Below, one piece after another: positions 17,155 through 25,564 of a stretch of 64,000 nt of DNA (the first letter of the stretch is position 1; every line of letters starts with the position of its first letter). The notes below the pieces were generated by a model, which did not search any database, had not been told where the DNA came from, and saw nothing but the letters and a program-made list of their open reading frames with translations. The DNA is from DASVDE01 sp963740065 (GTDB lineage: Bacteria; Actinomycetota; Thermoleophilia; Solirubrobacterales; 70-9), in contig CAVUCS010000003.1 of assembly GCA_963740065.1 (NCBI GenBank), forward strand, positions 1 through 64,000, in the 5' to 3' direction. The translations under genes were made by a program, and so were the position numbers.

Positions 17155-17842
17155 ATGCGTTCCCTGGATCAGACAAGCGAGATTCCAATGGGAAAGCAAG
17201 CCTCGACCGAAGTCGAAGCTCCCGAGTCGAGACTAGTGACCCAAGAGAAGCGGCAAGCGATCCTGGATGGCATGCTCGAGGTCGTCGGGTCGGATGGCTA
17301 CGACGCGACCTCGGTGCGGACGGTGCTCGCCCATACCGGGCTCTACCGCCAAGCCTTCTACGACAACTTCGCCGACAAGCATGAGTGTTACCTGGCCGCC
17401 TTCGACATGCAATTGGAGCGGCTGGAAGACCTCCTCACTGCCGCCGCGACCGCGGAGGAGAGCTGGCTGGGACGGCTGCGCGCCGGGCTCACGGCGCTGC
17501 TCGACTTCCTTGACGCGGAGCCGGATGTGGGACGCGCCCTGGTGGTCGAGGTGCATGCGCTGGGGCCGCCCGGGCTGGAGCGGCGGACGGAGGCGATGCA
17601 GCGCGCCGTGCGAGTTCGTCGATCGCGCCCGCGAGGAAGCCACGATTGAGAGCCCGCCGCCGATCGCAGCGGAGGGGGTCGTCGCCGGGATGCACGCGAT
17701 GATCCACGCTCGCCTTTCCGGTCACGCCGAGGGTTCCTTCCGCTCCCTGCTGCCGGACTTCATGTACTTCGCGACGATGCCCTACTTCGGCGGCGACGCC
17801 GCGAGAGACGAGATGCGCGACGCGAAGCTGCGTCTGGTTTAG
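17155..17842 (+). CDS. TetR-family regulator, frameshifted
   Basis: About 229 residues when joined. HTH is SVRTVLAHTGLYRQAFYDNF. The frame breaks near 17610, after ERRTEAMQRAV, and resumes as CEFVDRAREEATIESPPPIA to AARDEMRDAKLRLV. The start could be the ATG at 17155 or the one at 17188. It is convergent with the MerR gene, whose stop is 7 bp away. Confidence 0.8.
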
Positions 17843-17848
17843 GGACGA

Positions 17849-18634
17849 TCAGCGACCGCGGCGGGACTTCTTCGCCGAGGTCTTGCTTACTTCTCGCTTC
17901 AAGGTGCGTTCGGTGGCCTTCTCGGTCGCCTCGCTCATCGTGATCTGGAAGACGGCGAGGAGGGCGTCGGAGGCGAGCGGGCGGAGGCGCTCGAGGGCCT
18001 CGCGGACCTTGGGCCAGTCCTCCTCGGGGCGGCCGGCGCGGTCGAAGGGCTTCCAGACCTCTTCGACGAAGAGGTCGACGAAGGCGTCGGCGACGCCCTC
18101 GGAGTGGCGGCGCAGCTTCTCGACGATGGCGAGGGCGACCTTGGCGCTGACGCCGAGGTCCGCCAGCTCCTTGCCGGCGCGCTGCAGGCGGGGGCTGATC
18201 ACCTCGAAACGGCCGTCGGGGAGGGCGCGCAGGATGCCGAGCTTCTCGGCGCGGCGGATCAGGCCCGGGTCGGGCTCATCGTCTCCCCACATGTGGGACA
18301 GCTCGCCGGCTTCGACGATTTCCGGCTGCTCGTCCTCGAAGGGGGCGCGGAGGGCGCGGGCAAAGTCGAGCACCTCGGTGGAGGAGTCGCCGACTCCTTC
18401 GAGCAGGCGGCGAATCGCCTCCAGGTTGAGTCCGTCGGTCTGCATCTCCCGGATCAGCTCGATGCGAGCGACGTGCTCGTCGCCGTAGTAGCCGGTGCGG
18501 CCGCGGACCTGCGGCGGCGGCAGCAGGCCCCGCGACTGGTGGGCGCGGATGTTGCGCACGGTCATCCCCGTGCGCCGCGCCAGCTCGTCGATCGTCAGCT
18601 GGGCGGGCTCGGCGGCGGTCGTAGGCGCGGGCAT
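17849..18634 (-). CDS. MerR-family transcriptional regulator
   Basis: 261 residues. The N-terminal winged helix LTIDELARRTGMTVRNIRAH and the wing GRTGYYGDEHVARIELIREM are classic MerR. A long C-terminal helical domain (residues 90-240) follows instead of a short cysteine metal site, so it is probably not a metal sensor. A basic tail (SKTSAKKSRRGR) ends the protein. It is divergent from the secreted protein at 18722 with an 87-bp shared gap that probably holds both promoters. Confidence 0.88.
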   Translation of the reverse strand: MPAPTTAAEPAQLTIDELARRTGMTVRNIRAHQSRGLLPPPQVRGRTGYYGDEHVARIELIREMQTDGLNLEAIRRLLEGVGDSSTEVLDFARALRAPFEDEQPEIVEAGELSHMWGDDEPDPGLIRRAEKLGILRALPDGRFEVISPRLQRAGKELADLGVSAKVALAIVEKLRRHSEGVADAFVDLFVEEVWKPFDRAGRPEEDWPKVREALERLRPLASDALLAVFQITMSEATEKATERTLKREVSKTSAKKSRRGR

Positions 18635-18721
18635 TCCCCCATCCTACGCCTATGTCACATCGATTTATGGAACATCGGGGGCATGTGCGTGTGCGTACAC
18701 TTGTATGGAGGGAGGGTTGAC

Positions 18722-19471
18722 GTGACTGAAGCAGGCAATCTGGGAATGGCAAGGCGGGGGATTGGGTTCTTCGGCCTAGGGCTGGCAGCCTGGCTGGTGG
18801 TGCTACTTGCGCTGGGGTTGGTATTCGCGCCGGGGCTGCGGGCCGCGGGACCGTATGAGCCCAACGACACTTTGGCCAATGCTGCCGGGCCGCTGGCGGG
18901 GGGGCAGGCCTATACCGGCGGCATCGAGTCGCAGGGGGACCTCGATTACTTCTTCTTTTATGTGACGTCGCGTAGCGAGGCGCAGGTGACTCTGACGGTG
19001 GCAAACCTCGGTGGCGGCGCCGGGATCTCAAACATCGACGCGACGATCTTGGATTCTTCGGCAACGCCTGTCGGGGGACTCTCCTACATCACCAGAGGAC
19101 ATGAAAAAGCCACGACCGTAGCGCTGGATCCGGGGAGATATTTCATCGAAGTCAGATCCAGCGAAGGCTTCGGGGACGCATACAGCCTCACCGGTGGGGG
19201 CGCTGGCGCTTTCGGCCCCTACGAGACGATCGCCGGACGGTGCGCCGCCGCGATGACCACGACTGCGAAGGCGCGGAGGGGGCTGCGCAGGAAGCAGGCG
19301 AAGCTTCAGCACGCAACCGCCCGGTTGCGGCGCTCTCGCTACAGCGGTAGGAGCGCGCAGCGAAAGGCGCGCGCTGTGTACAGGAGGGCGCGGAGGGGCA
19401 CCAAGGCCAAGCGGAATCAGCTGAAGGCGGCGCGGAAGTCGCAGCAGCCCTGGTGCTCTATCCCGCAGTAG
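18722..19471 (+). CDS. secreted PPC-like domain protein with basic C-terminus
   Basis: 249 residues from a GTG preceded by GGAGGGAGGG. The signal or anchor segment is at residues 10-40 (LGLAAWLVVLLALGLVFAPG). The mature start GPYEPNDTLANAAGPLAGG and the segment DLDYFFFYV...VTLTVANL fit a bacterial pre-peptidase C-terminal (PPC) beta-sandwich. The last 75 residues are strongly basic (ARRGLRRKQAKLQHATARLR). It probably sits on the cell surface. Its role is unknown. Confidence 0.72.
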   Translation: MTEAGNLGMARRGIGFFGLGLAAWLVVLLALGLVFAPGLRAAGPYEPNDTLANAAGPLAGGQAYTGGIESQGDLDYFFFYVTSRSEAQVTLTVANLGGGAGISNIDATILDSSATPVGGLSYITRGHEKATTVALDPGRYFIEVRSSEGFGDAYSLTGGGAGAFGPYETIAGRCAAAMTTTAKARRGLRRKQAKLQHATARLRRSRYSGRSAQRKARAVYRRARRGTKAKRNQLKAARKSQQPWCSIPQ

Positions 19472-19488
19472 GGCCCGGCCTCGGCCGA

Positions 19489-19533
19489 GGTGCAACGCGT
19501 TTACCAGGCGATGGATGGCAAACGCGTTTCACC
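19489..19533. repeat. family B 45-bp palindrome, copy 1
   Basis: GGTGCAACGCGTTTACCAGG with partner arm GGCAAACGCGTTTCACC. Exactly 45 bp, intergenic between two convergent genes. Confidence 0.85.
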
Positions 19534-19543
19534 GGGTCCCGTT

Positions 19544-20338
19544 TCACCCCTTGACCTTGCAGGTGCGGGTGAGCTTGCTGGAGAGGGTGACCCCGTCGTC
19601 GAAGGTCATCGAAGCCTGGGCGAAGGGGAAGAGGGCGCCGGGGAAGCCGGCCGGGGCGGGACACCGAGCACTGAGATAGGCGCGAGGCTTGCCGCGGAAG
19701 ACGTATCTGCGCTGTAGCTGGAGGAAGATCGATCTGAGGTAGCCGTTTCTGTTGACCGATTGTGGAAGCGTCGCCGCGAGCACCGTGCCGAATGACCCCT
19801 TCCTGGTCCTGCGAATGCTGAAGTCGAAAAGTCTGGTGCTGGGCACCGGGCGGCTTTGGTAGAGATGGCTGAGGATCGCCGGGCGGCCGTGCACGACCGC
19901 GTTGAAGAGGAGGATGTCGGCGCGCAGCAGGTAGGGCTTCTGATCTTCGAATGAGGTTCTGGCGACGATGCCGCCGGAGCCGACCAGAGCCGTTCCGCAG
20001 TTGGCAAGCGCCTCCGAGGGCGTGGTCGCCACGACCCGATTGCGGCGGCAGACCGGCAACCCGCGGGTGCTGATCACGCCCTGGCGATTGAGCGCGATGC
20101 GGATGTGGCGGAGACCCGGCGGGGTCTTCCCCTTCGGGGCTCTGATCGTCCCTTCGATGCGCACAGCGATCGGCGCGAGCGCTCTGCGCGGCAGGGCGTT
20201 TGGCGTGATCCCCCCGTCAAAGCGGATGAAGAGGTTTCCTCTCTGGACCAGCTCGGCGAAGGCGGATGTGGCGAGGATCGCCGCGAGGGCAGCAACGGCG
20301 AGGGCGATTTTCAGCGAGCGAGTGGTCAAGAGGCGCAT
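19544..20338 (-). CDS. secreted protein of a three-member local family (first member)
   Basis: 264 residues, intact. Signal peptide is at residues 1-28 (IALAVAALAAILATSAFAE). The mature part has the family signatures RGNLFIRFDGGITPNALPRR, LNRQGVISTRGLPVC, ANCGTALVGSGG, and the C-terminal ASMTFDDGVTLSSKLTRTCK. Four conserved cysteines suggest disulfides. Paralogues lie at 34855-35647 and 44950-45727, each directly following a large surface protein, so this one is a stand-alone member. Probably beta-rich and extracellular. Function unknown. Confidence 0.75.
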   Translation of the reverse strand: MRLLTTRSLKIALAVAALAAILATSAFAELVQRGNLFIRFDGGITPNALPRRALAPIAVRIEGTIRAPKGKTPPGLRHIRIALNRQGVISTRGLPVCRRNRVVATTPSEALANCGTALVGSGGIVARTSFEDQKPYLLRADILLFNAVVHGRPAILSHLYQSRPVPSTRLFDFSIRRTRKGSFGTVLAATLPQSVNRNGYLRSIFLQLQRRYVFRGKPRAYLSARCPAPAGFPGALFPFAQASMTFDDGVTLSSKLTRTCKVKG

Positions 20339-20362
20339 GGTAGGAATGGGAACACGTCTCGG

Positions 20363-21080
20363 TCAGGGATGGAGCGCGAGGCGCTGGCCGTTCATCTTCG
20401 CGGCGGCGTCCGAGCAGAGGAAGGCGAGTCGCCTCGGCGATGTGCTCGGCGGGGGCGAAGGTGGGGAAGTCCTTGCCGGGGCTCTCGGCGCGCATCTGGG
20501 GAGTGAGGATCGCGTCGACGACGATGATGTTGGCGGTCGCCGGGGTGTCGGCGAAGCCGTCGGCGAAGGCGAGGGTCCAGGCCTCGGCGGCGGCCTTGGC
20601 GGCGGCGTAAGCGGCGTTGGTGTTGGTCGGGCGCTGGGCCTGCTTGGCCGAGACGAGGGCGAAGCGACCGTGCTCACTTGCCGCGAGCTGGTCGTGGAAG
20701 GCCCGGGTGGTGTGCTGGAGGGTGCGGACGAGGAGGTCGTGGAGGAAGTCCCAGTCGGCGAGCGGGGCCTCGTGCAGCGGCTCTCCCCCGCGCCAGCCAC
20801 CGACCAGGTGGACGAGGCCGTCGACGCGGCCGAAGCGCTCGACCAGGGCGGCGCACCAGGCGCGGGCGGCGTCCTCGTCGAGGAGATCGACAGCGCGCCC
20901 GTCCCAGCGGTCTTCGGGGAGGGCGAGCTCCGAGGCGAGCGCATCGAGGGTCCCCTGATCCCGGTCGGTCCCGGCGACGATCGCCCCCGCTTCGGCGAGC
21001 CGCGCGGCGACGACGGGTCCCAGCCCCCCGCCGACTCCGGCGATGGCGATAACGCGGCCGTCGAGGGAGGGCGAGCTCAT
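20363..21080 (-). CDS. short-chain dehydrogenase/reductase, frameshifted near the C-terminus
   Basis: About 238 residues. N-terminal Rossmann segment VIAIAGVGGGLGPVVAARLA (a variant TGxxxGxG without the first Thr), DRD after beta-2, and the catalytic region FALVSAKQAQRPTNTNAAYAAAKAA (Ser...Tyr-x3-Lys: S, YAAAK). The frame breaks near 20435 after APAEHIAEA and continues AFLCSDAAAKMNGQRLALHP to the stop at 20363, the usual SDR ending. Substrate unknown. Confidence 0.85.
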
Positions 21081-21105
21081 CGGCCCATTCTCCACCACGG
21101 ACTCG

Positions 21106-21152
21106 TTCCGTTGCGACTTATGCCTGACATGCCGGGATAAGTCGCAGCGGAA
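21106..21152. repeat. family A palindrome, copy 7
   Basis: TTCCGTTGCGACTTATGCC with right arm GATAAGTCGCAGCGGAA, between the SDR start and the SOS-box nuclease gene. Confidence 0.88.
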
Positions 21153-21200
21153 CGCGAGGGGGACAACTGGCTTGGATGCAACTTTCTGTCTGAGGCATAT

Positions 21201-21216
21201 GCGAACATATGTTCGC
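21201..21216. promoter_or_regulatory. LexA (SOS) box
   Basis: GCGAACATATGTTCGC is a perfect 16-bp palindrome matching the actinobacterial and Gram-positive SOS box CGAAC-N4-GTTCG. It overlaps the first possible ATG (21209) of the nuclease gene, so LexA would block its expression directly. Confidence 0.75.
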
Positions 21217-21722
21217 TATGGAAGCCGCCCGCCCCAAGCCCCGGCACCGCGAGCGATTGATCAACCGCCGCGTCCAGGGCGACCTGGGCGAGTTCTCGGC
21301 GATGGAGTGGCTGGTGAGCCAGGGCGCTCTCGTCTGGATCCCCCTCGGCCACAGCCCCGACGTGGACCTGATGGCGGAGATCGACGAGCGGGTGCTGCGG
21401 GTGCAGGTGAAGACATCGACTTATCGCGTGAAGAAGCCGAAAGGGGAAGAGCGGTGGGAGGTCAGCGTCGCCACAAACGGCGGGAACCAGAGCTGGATCG
21501 GGCAATGTCAAGAAGTTCGACCCCGCAAGAGTCGACTACCTCTTCGTCTTGGTGGGAGATGGACGTACGGTGGATGCATTCCGGCGCGGGCCATTGAGAG
21601 CCAGCGAGGCGTTACTGCTCGGCGGCGCCGAAATACTCGGAGTTCGAGATGGATCAGGGCCATGCATTCGAGTCTCTCGTCTACTCCGAACGCGGAACGC
21701 GAATAGACTTCCGAACGGACCC
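21209..21722 (+). CDS. PD-(D/E)XK nuclease-like protein, SOS-box controlled, frameshifted
   Basis: N-terminal part is intact: RRVQGDLGEFSAMEWLVSQG, HSPDVDLMAEIDERVLRVQV and KTSTYRVKKPKGEERW. This has the D...ExK-like pattern (VDL, RVQVKT) of PD-(D/E)XK nucleases of the group I intron-associated type. It breaks near 21505; the next frame gives KKFDPARVDYLFVLVGDGRT. A second break near 21645 would restore KYSEFEMDQGHAFES. The C-terminus runs open into tRNA-Tyr. Because the SOS box covers the ATG at 21209, the ATG at 21218 (MEAARPKPRHRE) is the likelier start. A DNA-damage-induced nuclease is inferred. Confidence 0.68.
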
Positions 21723-21806
21723 GGGGGAGTGCCTGAGCGGTCAAAACGGAGCTCGCTGTAAAACGAGCCGGCTATGCCTACGCAGGTTCGAATCCTGCCT
21801 CCCCCA
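21723..21806 (+). tRNA. tRNA-Tyr(GTA), anticodon loop one base too long
   Basis: 84-nt class II tRNA. Acceptor GGGGGAG pairs with CTCCCCC, the D-arm is TGCCTGAGCGGTCAAAACGG, there is a long variable arm, and the T-arm is GCAGGTTCGAATCCTGC. The anticodon stem GCTCG/CGAGC encloses CTGTAAAA, eight bases instead of seven, so one A in the run is probably extra (homopolymer error) or the loop is abnormal. Anticodon GTA. Confidence 0.85.
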
Positions 21807-22037
21807 TCAAACCCTCAGAAGCCGGTCGGCGACCCGGCTTCCGAGTCCTCCGCCCCACTCCGGTTCCAGCGAACCAGCATCTCGGTCAAGCATCAGATCA
21901 CGATTCCGAGCGTTGCCTTTCGCGGCGCCGATCTTCAGGTAGGCGACCGACTCCACGCTCGCGCCGACGGGCCGGGGCGTGTCACTCTGGAACGGATCCC
22001 CTCGCTCGTCTCCACTTCGGAGGGGGAAGCCGACTGA
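21774..22037 (+). CDS. AbrB/MazE-like small protein whose ORF starts inside tRNA-Tyr
   Basis: 87 residues. The C-terminal half, SISVKHQITIPSVAFRGADL plus QVGDRLHARADGPGRVTLER, matches the swapped-hairpin AbrB fold of transcription regulators and antitoxins. The N-terminal 11 codons (MPTQVRILPPP) are translated from the 3' part of tRNA-Tyr, and no other start codon lies before the domain. It may be a domain captured next to the tRNA, an extension of the nuclease reading frame, or a relic. Confidence 0.5.
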   Translation: MPTQVRILPPPSNPQKPVGDPASESSAPLRFQRTSISVKHQITIPSVAFRGADLQVGDRLHARADGPGRVTLERIPSLVSTSEGEAD

Positions 22038-22043
22038 GGCCGG

Positions 22044-22424
22044 CTACTTCGCCGGAACGCCGAGGCGCTCGGCCATCCGCTCGTTGAAGCGGGTGAGCGC
22101 GGACATTGGGCGCATGAAGACGGTCAGCTCCTTGACCCGGCCCTCGTCGTCGAGCTCGAGGAAGTCGATTCCCTCCAGCTCGAGATCCTCGACTCTGGCT
22201 TTGAAGCGGAGGGCGACTGTGCGCTCGTCGGCCAACTCATCGACGTAGTGGAGATCCTCCAGCGTCGCGGCGACGTGAGTGAGAACCTGGCCGACAATCT
22301 CCCGACCCTCGAAGCCGCGGAAGAGGATCGGGCTGTGCAGGACGACATCCTCGCGCAGGGTCTCGATCGCCTGGTCGAAATCCTTGGCCTCGACGGCGCG
22401 GCGGAATGGATGGGGCTCGGGCAT
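22044..22424 (-). CDS. SnoaL/NTF2-like protein
   Basis: 126 residues, ATG at 22424 (MPEPHPFRRAVEAKDFDQAI). The pattern HPFRRAVEAKDFD...VLHSPILFRGFEGREIVGQV is typical of the nuclear-transport-factor-2-like cone fold found in small enzymes and ligand-binding proteins. It is convergent with and 7 bp from the AbrB-like ORF. Function unassigned. Confidence 0.72.
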   Translation of the reverse strand: MPEPHPFRRAVEAKDFDQAIETLREDVVLHSPILFRGFEGREIVGQVLTHVAATLEDLHYVDELADERTVALRFKARVEDLELEGIDFLELDDEGRVKELTVFMRPMSALTRFNERMAERLGVPAK

Positions 22425-22464
22425 CCCGGCCACTCTACGCCCTCCGCCGACTCCGCTCCCCCGT

Positions 22465-22509
22465 GGTGCAACGCAAACGAGGGGACATAGCCCTCGTTTG
22501 CGTTGCACC
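22465..22509. repeat. family B 45-bp palindrome, copy 2
   Basis: GGTGCAACGCAAACGAGGG with a perfect partner arm CCCTCGTTTGCGTTGCACC. Exactly 45 bp. The open frame entering the downstream gene translates it as VQRKRGDIALVCVAP. Confidence 0.88.
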
Positions 22510-22567
22510 TTGCTTGGGTGAAATACTCGGCGCCTTGGCGCTGCTGCCCGACAGGTTCTATTCGCGG

Positions 22568-23005
22568 ATGTCCACCGGCATGGGAGCGACCGGGCTGCGC
22601 CTGACCGGGAAGCTCAACGTGCCCCTCTACCGGTTGAGCGGCGGGCGGATCGGCGGGCACGTCGGCGATGGGCCGGTGCTGTTGATCACCACGACCGGGC
22701 GCAAATCCGGGCAGCCGCGCACGGCTCCGGTCCTATACCTGGAGGACGGCGAGCGGCTGGTGGTGATCGGCTCCAACGCCGGACACACGAACGAGCCCGC
22801 CTGGTCCCTCAACTTGAAGGCGAACCCCGACGCGGAGGTCGAGGTGGGGCGGAAGCGCCGCAAGGTGCGAGCCCGGGTCGCCGAGGGCGAAGAGCGCGCC
22901 GACCTCTGGCGCAAGAACGTCGAGCAGTTCGACGGCTTCGACACCTATAAGGACCGCACCGACCGCGACATCGCGGTCTTCGTCTTGGACCCGGTCACCG
23001 ACTGA
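22568..23005 (+). CDS. deazaflavin (F420)-dependent nitroreductase-family protein
   Basis: 145 residues of the DDN/FDOR-A split-barrel family: the motif LLITTTGRKSGQPRTAPVLY is the cofactor-phosphate binding signature, followed by IGSNAGHTNEPAWSLNLKAN (typical SNxG..xxPxWxxNLxAxP). It would reduce quinones or other substrates with F420H2. The ATG at 22568 was chosen, although an in-frame run extends upstream through repeat copy 2. Its stop overlaps the sigma factor stop by 11 bp (convergent). Confidence 0.85.
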   Translation: MSTGMGATGLRLTGKLNVPLYRLSGGRIGGHVGDGPVLLITTTGRKSGQPRTAPVLYLEDGERLVVIGSNAGHTNEPAWSLNLKANPDAEVEVGRKRRKVRARVAEGEERADLWRKNVEQFDGFDTYKDRTDRDIAVFVLDPVTD

Positions 23006-24285
23006 CGAGCCGGAGAGGCCGGCAGGCACGGAGCGCGCTTGCTCTGCGCGACGAGCATCCTTGCGCTGCCTCGTCGGCTCGGAGGCGCTTCAGCTTTTTC
23101 AGCGTGTTGTTCTCGATCTGGCGGATCCGCTCGCGGGTGACGCCGAAGGTCTTGCCGACTTCCTCGAGAGTGAGGGGCTCAAGGCCGGAGAGTCCGTAGC
23201 GCAGCTCGATCACCTGGCGCTCGCGCTCGGGGAGGGCGTCGAGGGCGCGGCGCACCCCCTCTCTCTGCAGGTGCTCGCTCGCCTCTTCGAACGGCTCCGC
23301 CGTTGCCGTCGTCGGCGACGAAGTCGCCCAGCTCCGACTCGTCCTCGTCGCCCACCGGTTTCTCCAGGGAGACCGGCAGCTGGGCGACGCGGAGGATGTC
23401 TCGCACGTCGCCGACCGACCAGCGCAGCTCCTCGGCGATCTCCTCGGGCTCGGGCTCCCGCCCCAGCCTCTGCACCAGCTGGCGCTCGACGTGGGCGACC
23501 CGGTTCAGCTTCTCCACCATGTGGACGGGAATGCGGATGGTGCGCGCCTTGTCGGCGATCGCCCGCGTCACCGCCTGGCGGATCCACCAAGTGGCGTAGG
23601 TGGAGAACTTGTAGCCGCGGCGGTAGTCGAACTTCTCAACTGCGCGGATCAGCCCGAGCGAGCCCTCCTGGATCAGGTCGAGGAAGCTGAGGCCGCGCCC
23701 CAAATAGCCTTTGGCGATGGAGACGACGAGGCGCAGGTTGGCCTCGACCATCTGGCGCTTGGCGAGCATGTCGCCGCGCTCGATCCGCTTCGCCAGGTCG
23801 ATCTCCTCCTGCGCGGTGAGCAGGTCGACTCTGCCGATCGAGCGCAGGTAGAGGCGCAGGGAGTCGAGGCTGGGCTCGACCGTCAGGTCCAGCTCGGCGC
23901 TTTTCGCCTGGCCATTGCCGGAGGCGTCCCCGCTGCCTCTCTGCTCTTTGTAAGCGCTGACCCCGCCCTCCGCGATGACGTCGACGCCGTGCTCAATCAG
24001 GTGGGCGTGCAGACCGGAGACCTGCTCCTTGGTCACCTCCACCTCTTCCAAGGTGGCGGCGATCTCCTCGAAGGTGAGGTAGCCGCGCTCGCGCCCCTGC
24101 GCGATCAGCCCGCGAAGCTCGTCGGCCTCTGCCAACGGCTGCTCCCCCGAACTACGTTCCAGTCCTTCCGGGACCGTTTCCAACGGTTCGATCTTCAATC
24201 CCTCCGCTGCAACCCTTCCCCTCTCCCCGGGGGGCCGACCCTGTGGCTTCGGCGCCGCGAAGTATAGGCGGAAGTCGTTTAGCAA
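22995..24285 (-). CDS. sigA: primary sigma factor (RpoD/SigA), frameshifted near region 4
   Basis: About 429 residues. Region 1.1-like helices (LIAQGRERGYLTFEEIAATL) are followed by region 1.2 (LRLYLRSIGRVDLLTAQEEI). Region 2 has the -10 recognition and melting motif FDYRRGYKFSTYATWWIRQA. Region 3 follows, and region 4 with LEEVGKTFGVTRERIRQIEN for the -35. The frame breaks near 23300 after VADDGNGGA; shifting restores region 4 to the stop at 22995. The start is a TTG (24285). The gene is essential, so the break is almost surely a sequence error, useful as a gauge of assembly quality. Confidence 0.92.
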
Positions 24286-24311
24286 TCGGGGCCCGCTGGA
24301 CGAGCGAGCCG

Positions 24312-24358
24312 TTCCGCTGCGACTTATCCATGTATGTCAGAGATAAGTCGCAGCGGAA
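24312..24358. repeat. family A palindrome, copy 8
   Basis: TTCCGCTGCGACTTATCC and right arm GATAAGTCGCAGCGGAA, between divergent sigA and folE2. Confidence 0.88.
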
Positions 24359-24399
24359 CGTGGGAGCCGCGGCCGAAGCGGTTGCCTACTCTTTGTGAG

Positions 24400-25404
24400 A
24401 TGCCAGGCCGCGCGACCTCCCTCTCCCCTACCGCCCCCGACGTGCAGGCCGGGGTGCCCGCCACCCAGGTGAGTCTGTCTCGGGTCGGCGTGACCGGAGT
24501 GGAGAAGGTCATCCGGGTGAAGGCGGACGGGGCGGAGCAGCTCTATTACGCCGAGATGGAGTGCTTCGTCGACCTCAATCCCCAGCAGGCGGGGGTGCAC
24601 ATGTCCCGCTTTGAGGAGATCGTCGGCGAGGCGATCGACGAGGTGGTGCTGGGTGAGGCGTTCCGCGCCGAGGTGCTGGCAGCGCACATCGCTCAGCGGG
24701 TGCGTGAGCGCCAGGGCGGGCTGCGGGCGGAGGTGTCTGTGACGGCGCGCTACCCGGAGACGGTGTCGACGCCGGCGAGCGGGCAGCTGACGCAGGAGAT
24801 TTACGTGTTGTTTGGGACGGCGGTGGCGTCGGAGCAGGGGACGCGGACGCTGACCGGCGTGCAGGCGCAGGGCATGACCGCCTGCCCATGCGCGCAGGAG
24901 ATGGTCGCCGGGGTCGCGCGGGAGCGGCTGGCGGAGGAGGGCTTCAGTCCCGACGAGGTTGAGCGGGCGGTCGCTGTGGTGCCGATCGCAACCCACAACC
25001 AGCGGGGGATCGGGACGCTGTGGATCGGCTCTGCGGAGGGCGGTGAGCCGTGGATCGACGCGCCGGAGCTGCTGCGGATCGTCGAGGGGTCAATGAGCTC
25101 GGAGATCTACGAACTGATGAAGCGCCCGGACGAGCTTGCGGTGGTGGCGAAGGCGCACGAGCAGCCTCGCTTCGTCGAAGACTGCGTGCGGGAGATGGTG
25201 CGCCAGGTGATCGAGGGATATCCCGACCTCCCGGGCGAGGCCTTCGTCATGGCGCGCCAGGAAAACCTGGAGACGATTCACCGCCACAACGTGGTGGCGG
25301 AGCGCTACGGCACCCTGGCCGACCTGCGCGACGAGCTGGCGAGCGGCGAGCACCAGCGCCGCCACCAAACGATGCGCGAGTGGCTCGAAGTCCCAATCTC
25401 CTGA
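24400..25404 (+). CDS. folE2: FolE2, GTP cyclohydrolase I type IB
   Basis: 334 residues, intact. The family signatures HMSRFEEIV and GMTACPCAQEM (catalytic and metal-binding Cys in ACPCAQ, near residue 165) identify the zinc-independent COG1469 GTP cyclohydrolase. It makes 7,8-dihydroneopterin triphosphate for folate or queuosine-type pathways. Start MPGRATSLSPTAPDVQ at 24400. No other folate genes adjoin. The 3' flank carries two family B palindromes. Confidence 0.92.
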   Translation: MPGRATSLSPTAPDVQAGVPATQVSLSRVGVTGVEKVIRVKADGAEQLYYAEMECFVDLNPQQAGVHMSRFEEIVGEAIDEVVLGEAFRAEVLAAHIAQRVRERQGGLRAEVSVTARYPETVSTPASGQLTQEIYVLFGTAVASEQGTRTLTGVQAQGMTACPCAQEMVAGVARERLAEEGFSPDEVERAVAVVPIATHNQRGIGTLWIGSAEGGEPWIDAPELLRIVEGSMSSEIYELMKRPDELAVVAKAHEQPRFVEDCVREMVRQVIEGYPDLPGEAFVMARQENLETIHRHNVVAERYGTLADLRDELASGEHQRRHQTMREWLEVPIS

Positions 25405-25420
25405 GCGCAACCCTCCCCAC

Positions 25421-25465
25421 GGTGCAACGCGTTCGCCAGGTAATAGATGGCAAAGGCGTTTCACC
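25421..25465. repeat. family B 45-bp palindrome, copy 3
   Basis: GGTGCAACGCGTTCGCCAGG with degenerate right arm ending GCGTTTCACC. Exactly 45 bp, 16 bp after folE2. Confidence 0.85.
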
Positions 25466-25487
25466 ACGATCGAGCGCGCTCCCGGCC

Positions 25488-25532
25488 GGTGCAACGCGTT
25501 CGCCAGGAAATACCTGGCGTACGCGTTGCACC
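25488..25532. repeat. family B 45-bp palindrome, copy 4
   Basis: The near-consensus copy: GGTGCAACGCGTTCGCCAGG, centre AAATA, right arm CCTGGCGTACGCGTTGCACC. 45 bp, 22 bp from copy 3. Confidence 0.92.
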
Positions 25533-25564
25533 GTGGGGGGTGGGAGGTCAGGCCGGCCGAGCCT

